Positions 1-8,103 of a stretch of DNA of 64,000 nucleotides are shown here, in pieces. Below the pieces are notes generated by a model. The model made no database searches. It was not told the DNA's origin and saw only the letters and a list, made by a program, of their open reading frames with translations. This DNA is from Paenalcaligenes sp021793095 (GTDB lineage: Bacteria > Pseudomonadota > Gammaproteobacteria > Burkholderiales > Burkholderiaceae_B), in contig DAHVQS010000001.1 in assembly GCA_027317645.1 (NCBI GenBank), forward strand, positions 1 through 64,000, given 5' to 3'. A program made the position numbers and the translations under genes. Every line of letters starts with the position of its first letter. Positions within the stretch are counted from its first letter, which is position 1.

Positions 1-139
1 TCCTTCCTTCTAATCCTGCCTTCCCTCTCTTTCGGCCTTATTATTTCGTCTCCTATTTTCCCCGCTGCCTGACTCCTGTTTTGTTTTTCAGCGTCTGTGC
101 TGCTTTCTTTCTTGTTTTTATCTTTACTGGCGTTCTAAT

Positions 140-163
140 AAGGCGGTGGGGCAAGGCGGTGGG
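140..163. repeat. Two tandem copies of an 11-base repeat
   Basis: AAGGCGGTGGG occurs at 140-150 and again at 153-163, separated by two bases. Function unknown; this may be chance or replication slippage. Confidence 0.5.
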
Positions 164-432
164 AATGAGCCCCTCGTCGCCTTCCGATGCAGGCCGGCTG
201 ATGGGCCTGTGCCTATCCTGGGGTGGCTTTTTAGGAGACATTTCCCACTTTCCTCAATGATTTGATCAGGGTTTCACTTTAGGCGCCAAGTATTAAGGAA
301 AGGAAATCTTTGTGTGAGTTTACTTTAGGCTTGTTCGCCAATGGGTTGATTTAATTTGATTTTTTCTGAAATGTGTTTTTTTTATACAGCTGTAAGTGCT
401 TGTTGTGATTGAAAAAAAGGAGGTTTTGAATC

Positions 433-461
433 TTGACCAGGCAGGGGAATTAGCTTAGAGT
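433..461 (+). promoter_or_regulatory. Candidate sigma70 promoter of the dcw operon (Pmra)
   Basis: TTGACC at 433-438 and TAGAGT at 456-461 are separated by exactly 17 bases. They match the -35 consensus at 5 of 6 positions and the -10 consensus at 4 of 6. They lie just before MraZ-type repeats and about 40 bases before mraZ, where the main dcw promoter is expected. Transcription start not determined. Confidence 0.55.
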
Positions 462-500
462 GGGAAAAAGTAGGAAAATGTGTAAAAAAGTGGGAGTCAC
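461..500 (+). promoter_or_regulatory. MraZ operator: 10-bp phased TGGGA-type repeats
   Basis: Units begin at 461 (TGGGA), 471 (TAGGA), 481 (TGTAA) and 491 (TGGGA), each separated by a 5-base A-rich spacer. TGGGN repeats with 5-base spacers are the known MraZ binding site in E. coli. Here two units are perfect and two degenerate. The first starts on the last base of the -10 hexamer, and the last contains the GGGAG Shine-Dalgarno of mraZ. Bound MraZ could therefore block both initiation and its own translation region, consistent with autorepression. Confidence 0.65.
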
Positions 501-502
501 CC

Positions 503-931
503 ATGTTCCAAGGAAGCAGCGCGCTAACTCTAGATGCCAAGGGGCGGATGTCTATTCCGACCCGGTATCGCGATCCGCTGGTTTCCGAGCAAGAGGGACG
601 TCTGACTCTAACACGTCACCCTGATGGTTGCTTGCTGTTGTATCCACGCAGTGTGTGGGAAACCAAGCGCGAGCAGATTGCTGCTTTACCAATGTCTGCC
701 CGGGCTTTTCAACGGTTGCTCTTGGGGAGTGCGCATGATGTAGAGATGGATTCTGCAGGGCGTATATTAATCACCGCAGAGCTACGGCAGGCAGCGGCCT
801 TGGAGCGTGAGGCCATGCTTTTGGGGATGGGGGGGCATTTTGAGATTTGGAATCCGCCCCAGCTTGATGAGCGCCAGCAAGAAGATCTGGCCAAGAGTAT
901 GACAGAGGTATTTGAACAATTTTCTTTTTAA
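503..931 (+). CDS. mraZ: Transcriptional regulator MraZ
   Basis: MraZ is the first gene of most dcw clusters and a DNA-binding repressor of its own operon; it forms a ring of subunits. The 142-residue protein has the two AbrB-like halves typical of the family. The first is around residues 9-25 (LDAKGRMSIPTRYRD) and the second around 80-97 (DVEMDSAGRILI). Length is slightly below the E. coli protein (152). The ATG at 503 is preceded by GGGAG at 492-496, which also belongs to the putative MraZ operator. It is followed after 25 bases by rsmH, the usual partner and functional antagonist of MraZ. Identification is secure from sequence and position. Confidence 0.97.
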   Translation: MFQGSSALTLDAKGRMSIPTRYRDPLVSEQEGRLTLTRHPDGCLLLYPRSVWETKREQIAALPMSARAFQRLLLGSAHDVEMDSAGRILITAELRQAAALEREAMLLGMGGHFEIWNPPQLDERQQEDLAKSMTEVFEQFSF

Positions 932-956
932 AAATTTTCCATAAAAAAATCAATTC

Positions 957-2024
957 ATGACAGCCAGCCACCGCCCCGTATTGCTCGAACAGGTCATCAC
1001 CGCCTTAGTCGCGCCCGGTTTTAAAGCCAGGCGTGCAGGTCAGGCGATGCCTGAGCTGGGGTCGGTCACGGGGACTTTTGTAGATGCTACTTTTGGTCGG
1101 GGTGGCCATAGCCGCGCCTTGCTGCCGTATTTGAGTGATGATGCGCGCTTGTTTGTCTTGGACAAAGACCCTGCAGCATTTGAGGTGGCCCGCCAGTTGC
1201 AACAAGATGATCCTCGGGTGGTGGCTATTCATAGTGGCTTTGAGCATATGGACAGTGCATTGGCTGCACAGGATGTCCATACGGTTGATGGATTGATGAT
1301 GGACTTGGGCGTGTCTTCCCCGCAGCTCGATGAGGCTGAGCGGGGGTTTTCTTTTACACATGATGGACCGCTCGATATGCGTATGAATAACCGCACTGGG
1401 CAGACAGCTGCGCAGTGGCTTGCTAAGGCAAGCATCAATGATATGAAGGAGGTCTTACATCATTATGGCGAAGAACGGCATGCTATCCAGATTGCAAAGG
1501 CGATTGCAACTCGCCGCAAATCCTCTCCGTTGCAGACCACGCATGATCTCGCCCAGCTGGTCTCCCGTGTCGTGCCCACGCGCCCGAAAGCACATCATCC
1601 GGCGACCCGGACCTTCCAGGCTATACGGATTTACATCAATCGCGAGCTCGAGGCACTCCAAACTGCGCTGCCGTTAGGGCTGCAGTTGTTGAAAACGGGT
1701 GGACGTTTGGCGGTGATTAGTTTTCATTCTCTTGAGGATCGTATTGTCAAGAGATTTATTTCCACAGGCGCCAGACCCGAGGCTGCCTACGCCCATCTCC
1801 CGCTGACACAAGATCAGCTGCCAGACCCTTGGCTCAAAAGCTTGGGCCGTGTGTTGCCCGAGCGGGCCGAGGTCGATGCCAATCCACGCGCTCGCTCTGC
1901 GGTCTTACGTGTGGCCGAGCGTACCGATCGCCCATTAGGCGATGATTGGCGCGATGAGTGGCGTGAGGTCGCTGCCTATTATGAGCAAACGGGTCAGCAT
2001 TTTGCTCGTCGACGGGGGCGGTAA
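957..2024 (+). CDS. rsmH: 16S rRNA (cytosine-1402-N4)-methyltransferase RsmH
   Basis: RsmH (MraW) methylates N4 of C1402 in the decoding centre of 16S rRNA, using S-adenosylmethionine. Visible family motifs are HRPVLLEQV (5-13), FVDATFGRGGHS (41-52), the acidic SAM ribose contact DKDP (69-72), DLGVSSPQLD (116-125), DGPLDMRM (136-143) and ISFHSLEDRIVKRF (about 255-268). At 355 residues it is longer than the E. coli enzyme (313). Part of the excess is a segment at about 22-40 between the first motif and the SAM-binding strand. The ATG at 957 has no good Shine-Dalgarno, so translation may be coupled to mraZ. ftsL starts two bases after its stop. Confidence 0.97.
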   Translation: MTASHRPVLLEQVITALVAPGFKARRAGQAMPELGSVTGTFVDATFGRGGHSRALLPYLSDDARLFVLDKDPAAFEVARQLQQDDPRVVAIHSGFEHMDSALAAQDVHTVDGLMMDLGVSSPQLDEAERGFSFTHDGPLDMRMNNRTGQTAAQWLAKASINDMKEVLHHYGEERHAIQIAKAIATRRKSSPLQTTHDLAQLVSRVVPTRPKAHHPATRTFQAIRIYINRELEALQTALPLGLQLLKTGGRLAVISFHSLEDRIVKRFISTGARPEAAYAHLPLTQDQLPDPWLKSLGRVLPERAEVDANPRARSAVLRVAERTDRPLGDDWRDEWREVAAYYEQTGQHFARRRGR

Positions 2025-2026
2025 CG

Positions 2027-2368
2027 ATGCGGGTATTGGCGATTTTCATCCTCGCTGTGTTTTTGATGGGGTTTCATTTGATAACCACGCGCTACCATGC
2101 GCGTGATCTTTATGTACAAATCGAGCAGCTGCGCGGCCAGGCCGAAGATTTAGATGCCCAATGGCGGCGCCTGCAGCTCGAGCGTGCTGAGCTCACCCGC
2201 AATGCGCGTATTGATGAGCTGGCCAGAGAGAACTTTTCAATGGCACCGGCAGGTCCGGAGCACACCATTTATCTGCCTGCGGGTCGTGGCAGCGCAAAGG
2301 CAGCCGAGGGGGGCGCGCAGTCGGCAGTGGGGGCGTCACGTGACACCTCACAGGAGGGGCAGCCATGA
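2027..2368 (+). CDS. ftsL: Cell division protein FtsL
   Basis: FtsL is a small bitopic inner-membrane protein that joins FtsB and FtsQ and helps activate FtsWI at the septum. The 113-residue frame has a short cytoplasmic N-terminus, one transmembrane helix (about 3-19), then a heptad-like periplasmic helix (about 25-62: LYVQIEQLRGQ, LDAQWRRLQLE). It ends in a low-complexity tail. Primary sequence conservation in FtsL is poor, so the call rests on topology and on position between rsmH and ftsI. The ATG lies two bases after the rsmH stop with GGGGG just upstream. Its last codons overlap the start of ftsI (ATGA). Confidence 0.93.
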   Translation: MRVLAIFILAVFLMGFHLITTRYHARDLYVQIEQLRGQAEDLDAQWRRLQLERAELTRNARIDELARENFSMAPAGPEHTIYLPAGRGSAKAAEGGAQSAVGASRDTSQEGQP

Positions 2369-4101
2369 AGCCATTTGGTTTCTATGAAAACCCCGTCCTA
2401 GAAGAGGCCATGCCTTTATGGCGCGCCCGCTTCGTGATGTTGCTCTTGTTGCTTGGTTTTGGTGCCTTGCTTATCAAGGCGTTGTATTTGCAGGGGCTGT
2501 CCACGCAGTTTTTACAAGAACAAGGGGTGCGCAGGTTTGAGCGCACGTTGGTGCTACCGCCCAATCGCGGCAAGATTTTCGATCGCAGTGGCGAGGTGGT
2601 TTTGGCCTCTAGTGTGCCGGTAAAGGCGATTTGGGTCATCCCTGAAGATGCCCGTAATGCCACCCCCGAGCAGGTGCAGCAGCTGGCCGAGGCGCTGGAT
2701 ATGCCTGCGGACGAGGTACGCAAACGGATGCAAACACCGGGGCGTAGTTTTGTCTATTTACGTCGACAAGTGGATCTCGAGTTGGCCGAGCAAATTGCTG
2801 CCTTGGGTATTCCTGGTGTTCATCAACAAGATGAGATGCGCCGTTTTTATCCCGAGGGTGAGAGTGCTGCACATGTGTTGGGCTTTACCGATATTGAGGA
2901 CCAGGGCTTAGAAGGCATTGAGTTGGCATTCAACGATGTGCTTTCCGGAGAGCCTGGGTCACGCCGTGTGATGCGTGATCGCCTGGGTCGAATTGTGGAT
3001 GATGTGCGCGAGGTTATTCCGCCACAGCACGGCGAAGATTTATTTATGTCTATTGATGCTGGGGTCCAGTATGACACCTATAGCGCATTGAAAAAGGCAT
3101 TAGAGTTTCACGATGCAGAGGCCGGTTCGGCCGTCGTGTTGGATGTACGCACAGGCGAGATTTTAGCCTTGGTCAATCTGCCCACTTACAACCCCAATGA
3201 TCGGCATGACCGCAAGGGTGACGCGCTGCGCAATCGTGTCATTACGGATACTTTTGAGCCGGGCTCAATCATGAAGCCCTTTACTGTGGCCTTGGCTTTG
3301 GAAAGTGGGGCCGTAGATTTAGATACCGAGTTTGATACAGGGGATGGCCGTTATCGCTATGAGGGGGCGGTGATTTCTGATGTGAGCCGCAATGGTGTGC
3401 TGGATGTGGCGGGCATTATTCGTCGCTCGAGCAATATCGGCATGACCATGATTTCAGAGCGCATGTCTTCTGAGCAAATGTGGACGGGTTTCGACCGTTT
3501 GGGTTTTGGGCACGCACCGCAATTGGGTTTTCCAGGGGCGGCAGCGGGACGGTTGCGTCCCTGGGATAGTTGGCGTCCCATTGAGCGGGCCACGATGGCT
3601 TATGGTTACGGGATGTCCAGTTCGTTGATGCAGATTGCTCAGGCCTTTACGGTATTTGCCCGTGACGGCGACATGGTGTCTTTAAGTTTATTGCGTCGTG
3701 ATGAGCAACCCACCAGCACTCGGGTGTTTAGCCCTGAGGTGGCCCAATCGATGCGCGCCATGCTCGAGGCGGCCGCGGGCCCTGAGGGCACACGCCGGGC
3801 GGCGGTACATGGGTATAGAGTGGCCGGCAAAAGCGGTACTGCGCGCAAAATCGTCGATGGAGCTTATAGCAAATCCAGTTATCGCAGTTCGTTTGTGGGC
3901 TTTGCCCCGGTTTCCGACCCTCAGATTGTGGTGGCCGTTTCAATCGATGAGCCTCGCCGCGAGGGGTATTTTGGCGGATTGGTCGCAGCGCCGGTGTTTT
4001 CTGAGGTGGTTGCAGGCAGTCTGCGTCGCCTTGGTGTACAACCGGATGCGCCTGTTGAGTCCCTGGTTGCTTTGGATGTAAATACGGGGGGAATTCAATA
4101 A
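2365..4101 (+). CDS. ftsI: Peptidoglycan D,D-transpeptidase FtsI (penicillin-binding protein 3)
   Basis: FtsI cross-links septal peptidoglycan in the periplasm and works with the glycosyltransferase FtsW. The 578-residue protein has one N-terminal transmembrane anchor (about 21-42), a pedestal region, and the penicillin-binding domain. All three active-site motifs are present: SIMK with nucleophile Ser301 (301-304), SSN (355-357) and KSGT (489-492). These spacings fit E. coli PBP3, whose nucleophile is Ser307. The start overlaps the ftsL stop by 4 bases, with AGGAGGGG upstream. The stop shares one base with the murEF start (TAATG), so translation is probably coupled. Confidence 0.97.
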   Translation: MKPFGFYENPVLEEAMPLWRARFVMLLLLLGFGALLIKALYLQGLSTQFLQEQGVRRFERTLVLPPNRGKIFDRSGEVVLASSVPVKAIWVIPEDARNATPEQVQQLAEALDMPADEVRKRMQTPGRSFVYLRRQVDLELAEQIAALGIPGVHQQDEMRRFYPEGESAAHVLGFTDIEDQGLEGIELAFNDVLSGEPGSRRVMRDRLGRIVDDVREVIPPQHGEDLFMSIDAGVQYDTYSALKKALEFHDAEAGSAVVLDVRTGEILALVNLPTYNPNDRHDRKGDALRNRVITDTFEPGSIMKPFTVALALESGAVDLDTEFDTGDGRYRYEGAVISDVSRNGVLDVAGIIRRSSNIGMTMISERMSSEQMWTGFDRLGFGHAPQLGFPGAAAGRLRPWDSWRPIERATMAYGYGMSSSLMQIAQAFTVFARDGDMVSLSLLRRDEQPTSTRVFSPEVAQSMRAMLEAAAGPEGTRRAAVHGYRVAGKSGTARKIVDGAYSKSSYRSSFVGFAPVSDPQIVVAVSIDEPRREGYFGGLVAAPVFSEVVAGSLRRLGVQPDAPVESLVALDVNTGGIQ

Positions 4102-6926
4102 TGACAAATAAAACAATAGAGAAAATTACGCGCTGGCTACAAGAGCATTGCGATCGCAAGGCAGCATTGTGCTTGGATTCCCGACATATTGAGTCAGGTG
4201 ATGTGTTCGTGGCACGCGCGGGACATCACACGGATGGCTACCGTTTTATTCAAGCGGCCATTGATAACGGCGCTGCGGCGGTAATTTATGACGCTGCCCA
4301 TGCGGCCCCTGAGATCAATCGTCCGGCATTGGCCGTTACGGCGCTCGAGCAGCATTTAGGGGCGCTCGCCCATGAGTGGTATGGCCGCCCATCGGATGAG
4401 CTCACCATCATTGCTGTGACTGGCACCAATGGCAAAACCTCAGCCACGCATTGGATTGCCGAGGCTTTAAATAATTCTGGGGTTCCCTGCGCCAGCATAG
4501 GTACGTTGGGTGTGTGCTTGCCCGAGGGCGAGCGCATTGTGCAGTCATTGACCACCCCCGATGTGTTTACGATGCACGAAAGCCTAGCGCGCATTCGTGA
4601 TGCACAGGTGAATCTGGTGGTTCTTGAAGCCTCGTCCATTGGTTTGGATCAAGGGCGTTTGGATGGGGTGGCCATTGATGTGGCAGGCTTTACCAATTTA
4701 TCCCATGACCATTTGGATTATCACGGCACTTGGCAGCATTACGGGGATAGCAAAAAGTTGCTTTTCCAACGTCCTGGGTTACGCCGTGTGGTGGTGAATC
4801 TGGATGATCCTTTTGCGGATGAGGTGTTGCAGGCAGCAGGGGATGCCCCTGTGTTTACCTATTCTATGCGTGATCCCGAGGCCGATTTTTATGCGGATGA
4901 TATTCACCCCGGCGCTGATGGTCAGGTGTTTAATCTCATTGGGGTGCATGGTACTGCTCAGTTTTTGACGCATCAAATCGGCTTGCACAATGTCTCTAAT
5001 TATTTATTAGTGGCCGCTGTGCTCAAAGAGCTGGGGTGGCCAGTTTCTAAAATTGCCCGCATTATGGCGACCTTGAGCCCTGTGGCGGGCCGTCTGGAAA
5101 TTGTGCGTGCGCTGACATCGCGCAGCCGCAAAGCCACCTATGCACAGCCTTTGGTAGTGGTTGATTATGCCCATACGCCCGATGCGCTCGAGCGCGCCTT
5201 GACCGCTCTACGCGAGGTGGCAGAGGTCCGCAATGGTGCCTTGCGTTGTGTGCTGGGTTGTGGCGGCGATCGCGATCAGGCCAAGCGCCCCGAGATGGGT
5301 GCCATTGCGCAGCGCTTGGCCGATGCTGTTGTGATTACCAATGATAATCCCCGTAGCGAAGATCCCATGGCCATTGCCCAGGCGGTGATGGCGGGTGCCC
5401 AGGCAGAAATGCAAGCCCTTGTAGAGGGGGCAGATTGCGCACCCATCATCCAATTGGATCGTGCTACCGCGATTTTGGATGCTGTCTGGCAAGCCAATCC
5501 TAATGACATTGTATTAATTGCCGGCAAAGGGCACGAAACCTACCAAGAGATGGGGGATGAGCGGCATTACTTCTCTGATGTGCAATGGGCGCAGCTGGCA
5601 TTGACGTGGTTGTACGCCCCTCAGTTGTCTACGGATACGCGCACCTTACAACCCGGTGAGCTGTTTTTGGCGTTGTCAGGCGAGCGGTTTGATGGTCATC
5701 ATTTCCTCGCACAGGCCGAACAGCAAAAGGCGCTGGCGGCGATTGTGGCGCATCCCAGTCCCGATGTAGAGTTGCCCCAAATAGTGGTGGGTTCGACATT
5801 AGAGGCCTTACAGAAAATGGCTGCCAGTTGGCGTCGATGCTTTCAGTTGCCAGTTATTGCCGTGACCGGCAGTAACGGTAAAACAACCACAAAAGAGATG
5901 ATTGCCCGTATACTTGCAGCGCATTACGGTGATGAGGGCTATTTGGCCACGCAGGGCAATCTAAACAATCACATTGGTGTCCCACTGAGTCTGCTGAGAT
6001 TGGCACCACAACATAGGGTGGCGGTGTTCGAGCTGGGCATGAATCAACCCGGTGAGATTGCCGAGTTGGCGGCGCTGGCACAACCGCAGGTGGCGTTAGT
6101 CAATAACGCACAGCGAGAGCACCAAGAGTTCATGCACACCGTACAGGCTGTTGCTGAAGAAAACGGTGCGGTGATCGCGGCCCTGCCTGAAAGTGGGGTG
6201 GCGGTATTCCCCACAGATGATGCTTACAGCGATGTGTGGCATGCGTTGGCGGCTGGGCGGAGCTGCTTTACCTTTAGCCTCAACCAAGAGGCGGATGTCC
6301 GCGCGCGTGAAATCTACCCGGATGCAGGGGGGACCCGCTTTAGCTTGACGACTGCTCATGCCCAAGCCCGAGTCGCTTTGGCCGTTCCTGGCGTGCACAA
6401 TTTGCACAATGCCTTAGCAGCCAGCGCTTGTGCTCTGGCACTCAACATCCCAATTGAGATCGTTGCCGAGGGGTTGGCATCTTTCCGTCCCGTTGAGGGG
6501 CGAATGCAGCCTAAGGCGCTCAAAGAGGGGTATCAGCTGATCGATGATAGCTATAACGCTAACCCAGATTCCGTACGCGCAGCGATTGAGGTATTGGCGC
6601 AACTCGATGGCAAAAAGATTTTGGTGTTGGGTGATATGGCCGAGGTGGGCATTCATCACCAAGCCGTTCATGCCGAGGTGGGCGGTTATGCGCGCGAACG
6701 CGGCATTGACCAATTATGTGTGATTGGAAATGATGCGCAGTATGCGGCTGAGGCATTTGGCCAAGGAGCGCATCGCTTTGATGAGATGGAAGAATTACAG
6801 GCCTATTTGGTGACACAGGCACCGGCCCATTATTTAGTGAAAGGCTCGCGCAGTGCGCGGATGGATAAAGTGGTCAAGTATTTAGAGCAGGCATTTTTAG
6901 AGCAAGGGGATTCGCATGCTTCTTGA
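4101..6926 (+). CDS. murE-murF: Fused MurE-MurF: UDP-MurNAc-tripeptide synthetase and D-Ala-D-Ala ligase
   Basis: One uninterrupted 941-codon frame carries two complete Mur ligases. The MurE half (about 1-495) has Walker A GTNGKT (108-113), DHLDYHG, and DNPR (415-418), the motif of enzymes that add meso-diaminopimelate. It ends around AGKGHETYQ. The MurF half has its substrate domain STDTRTLQPGELFLAL from Ser510, Walker A GSNGKTT (590-596), GNLNNHIGVPLSLLRL and DDSYNANPDSVRAA. The fusion thus performs steps three and five of UDP-MurNAc-pentapeptide synthesis (D-Ala-D-Ala comes from Ddl). No stop or start separates the halves and the linker is very short. A MurE-MurF fusion is known from Bordetella, supporting the family assignment. 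The stop lies inside mraY (11-base overlap). Confidence 0.97.
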   Translation: MTNKTIEKITRWLQEHCDRKAALCLDSRHIESGDVFVARAGHHTDGYRFIQAAIDNGAAAVIYDAAHAAPEINRPALAVTALEQHLGALAHEWYGRPSDELTIIAVTGTNGKTSATHWIAEALNNSGVPCASIGTLGVCLPEGERIVQSLTTPDVFTMHESLARIRDAQVNLVVLEASSIGLDQGRLDGVAIDVAGFTNLSHDHLDYHGTWQHYGDSKKLLFQRPGLRRVVVNLDDPFADEVLQAAGDAPVFTYSMRDPEADFYADDIHPGADGQVFNLIGVHGTAQFLTHQIGLHNVSNYLLVAAVLKELGWPVSKIARIMATLSPVAGRLEIVRALTSRSRKATYAQPLVVVDYAHTPDALERALTALREVAEVRNGALRCVLGCGGDRDQAKRPEMGAIAQRLADAVVITNDNPRSEDPMAIAQAVMAGAQAEMQALVEGADCAPIIQLDRATAILDAVWQANPNDIVLIAGKGHETYQEMGDERHYFSDVQWAQLALTWLYAPQLSTDTRTLQPGELFLALSGERFDGHHFLAQAEQQKALAAIVAHPSPDVELPQIVVGSTLEALQKMAASWRRCFQLPVIAVTGSNGKTTTKEMIARILAAHYGDEGYLATQGNLNNHIGVPLSLLRLAPQHRVAVFELGMNQPGEIAELAALAQPQVALVNNAQREHQEFMHTVQAVAEENGAVIAALPESGVAVFPTDDAYSDVWHALAAGRSCFTFSLNQEADVRAREIYPDAGGTRFSLTTAHAQARVALAVPGVHNLHNALAASACALALNIPIEIVAEGLASFRPVEGRMQPKALKEGYQLIDDSYNANPDSVRAAIEVLAQLDGKKILVLGDMAEVGIHHQAVHAEVGGYARERGIDQLCVIGNDAQYAAEAFGQGAHRFDEMEELQAYLVTQAPAHYLVKGSRSARMDKVVKYLEQAFLEQGDSHAS

Positions 6927-8088
6927 GTTAGCACGCCTACTGGCGGATTCCCCCATTCGGTTTTTTGCAGTGTTTGAGTACATCACCCTGCGCGCATTGC
7001 TTGCTTGTGCGACGGCATTAGCCATTGGGTTATTGGCTGGACCGTGGGTGATTCGTCGGCTGACGGCGATGAAGATAGGGCAGGCTGTTCGTTCTTATGG
7101 CCCCGAGACTCACTTAGAAAAGGCGGGCACACCCACCATGGGTGGCGTGTTGGTCTTGATTTCTGTGGCGATCAGCACCGTGCTTTGGGCTGATTTGGGC
7201 AATCGTTTTGTATGGGTGGTGCTGCTGGTGACCTTAGGCTTCGGCTGGATTGGCTGGCGCGATGATTATCTCAAGGTGGTCTATCGCGATCCCGAGGGGA
7301 TGCCTGCGAAACAAAAGTTTTTCTGGCAAGCACTGATCGGATTGGTGGCCGCGATTTATTTGAGTTTTGCGGTGTCTGTGCCGGCAACTACTGAGCTTTG
7401 GCCCCTTTTCAAGAGTTGGGTGCTGAGTGGTTTCACCCAATCATTGCCAACTAAAGCAGATTTGATCGTGCCGTTTTTCAAAAGCGTGAGCTACCCCTTG
7501 GGGGTGTTCGGTTTTGTGGCCTTGACCTGGTTTGTCATTGTGGGCACGAGCAATGCGGTTAATTTGACCGACGGTCTGGATGGTCTGGCCATTATGCCCA
7601 CGGTGATGATCGGGGGCGCTTTGGGCGTGTTTGCCTATGTTGTGGGGCGCGTGGACTATTCAGAGTATTTGTTGTTTCCCTATATCCCCGGAGCGGGTGA
7701 GTTAATGATTATCTGCGCGGCCATTGGTGGGGCCGGGCTGGCCTTTTTATGGTTTAACGCCTACCCCGCTCAGGTGTTTATGGGCGATGTAGGGGCATTG
7801 GCCTTGGGCGGTGCCTTGGGCACGATTGCCGTGGTGGTGCGCCAAGAGATTGTGCTGTTCATCATGGGTGGGGTATTTGTGGTTGAAACCTTGTCGGTCA
7901 TGATTCAGGTGGCTTGGTTTAAATACACCAAAATGCGCTACGGCGAAGGCAGACGAATATTTTTGATGGCCCCCTTGCACCATCATTTTGAGGTCGGGGG
8001 ATGGAAGGAAACTCAGGTGGTGGTGCGTTTTTGGATCATCACCATGATGTTGGTGCTGGTTGGGCTGGCTACTTTGAAATTACGTTAG
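6916..8088 (+). CDS. mraY: Phospho-N-acetylmuramoyl-pentapeptide transferase MraY
   Basis: MraY makes lipid I by transferring phospho-MurNAc-pentapeptide from UDP to undecaprenyl phosphate at the inner face of the membrane. The 390-residue protein is polytopic and somewhat longer than E. coli MraY (360). Key motifs are TPTMGG, the metal-binding NAVNLTDGLDGLA with adjacent Asp residues, FMGDVGALALGG, and MAPLHHHFEVGGWKE near the C-terminus. The ATG at 6916 lies inside the end of murEF (11-base overlap) with AAGGGG just upstream. The next gene is murD, whose product acts earlier on the soluble precursor. Confidence 0.97.
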   Translation: MLLELARLLADSPIRFFAVFEYITLRALLACATALAIGLLAGPWVIRRLTAMKIGQAVRSYGPETHLEKAGTPTMGGVLVLISVAISTVLWADLGNRFVWVVLLVTLGFGWIGWRDDYLKVVYRDPEGMPAKQKFFWQALIGLVAAIYLSFAVSVPATTELWPLFKSWVLSGFTQSLPTKADLIVPFFKSVSYPLGVFGFVALTWFVIVGTSNAVNLTDGLDGLAIMPTVMIGGALGVFAYVVGRVDYSEYLLFPYIPGAGELMIICAAIGGAGLAFLWFNAYPAQVFMGDVGALALGGALGTIAVVVRQEIVLFIMGGVFVVETLSVMIQVAWFKYTKMRYGEGRRIFLMAPLHHHFEVGGWKETQVVVRFWIITMMLVLVGLATLKLR

Positions 8089-8103
8089 AGGCGCTACAGA
8101 TTG

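Larger units (their letters stand above)
1..502. other. Leader region upstream of the dcw operon, mostly without recognisable genes
   Basis: The first about 120 bases are strikingly pyrimidine-rich on the + strand. Positions 140-163 hold a short tandem repeat, and 190-195 / 204-209 form a 6-bp inverted repeat with an 8-base loop. From about 300 the sequence becomes AT-rich and ends in a promoter and MraZ-type repeats. A 62-codon minus-strand frame (53-241) would encode a very basic protein. It has a GAGG about 10 bases before its ATG but resembles nothing I know, so I do not call it a gene. I looked for RNase P RNA, which sits before mraZ in Pseudomonas, and did not find its conserved segments on either strand. 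Confidence 0.5.

Noticed and set aside
53..241. 62-residue basic protein on the minus strand
   Set aside because: Composition is highly biased, no family is recognisable, and the frame runs through the pyrimidine tract and tandem repeat. Kept only as a remark.
1..300. RNase P RNA upstream of mraZ, as in Pseudomonas
   Set aside because: A GAGGAAAG string on the minus strand and a GGCCGGCTGATGG string on the + strand look suggestive, but the neighbouring universally conserved segments are absent on both strands.
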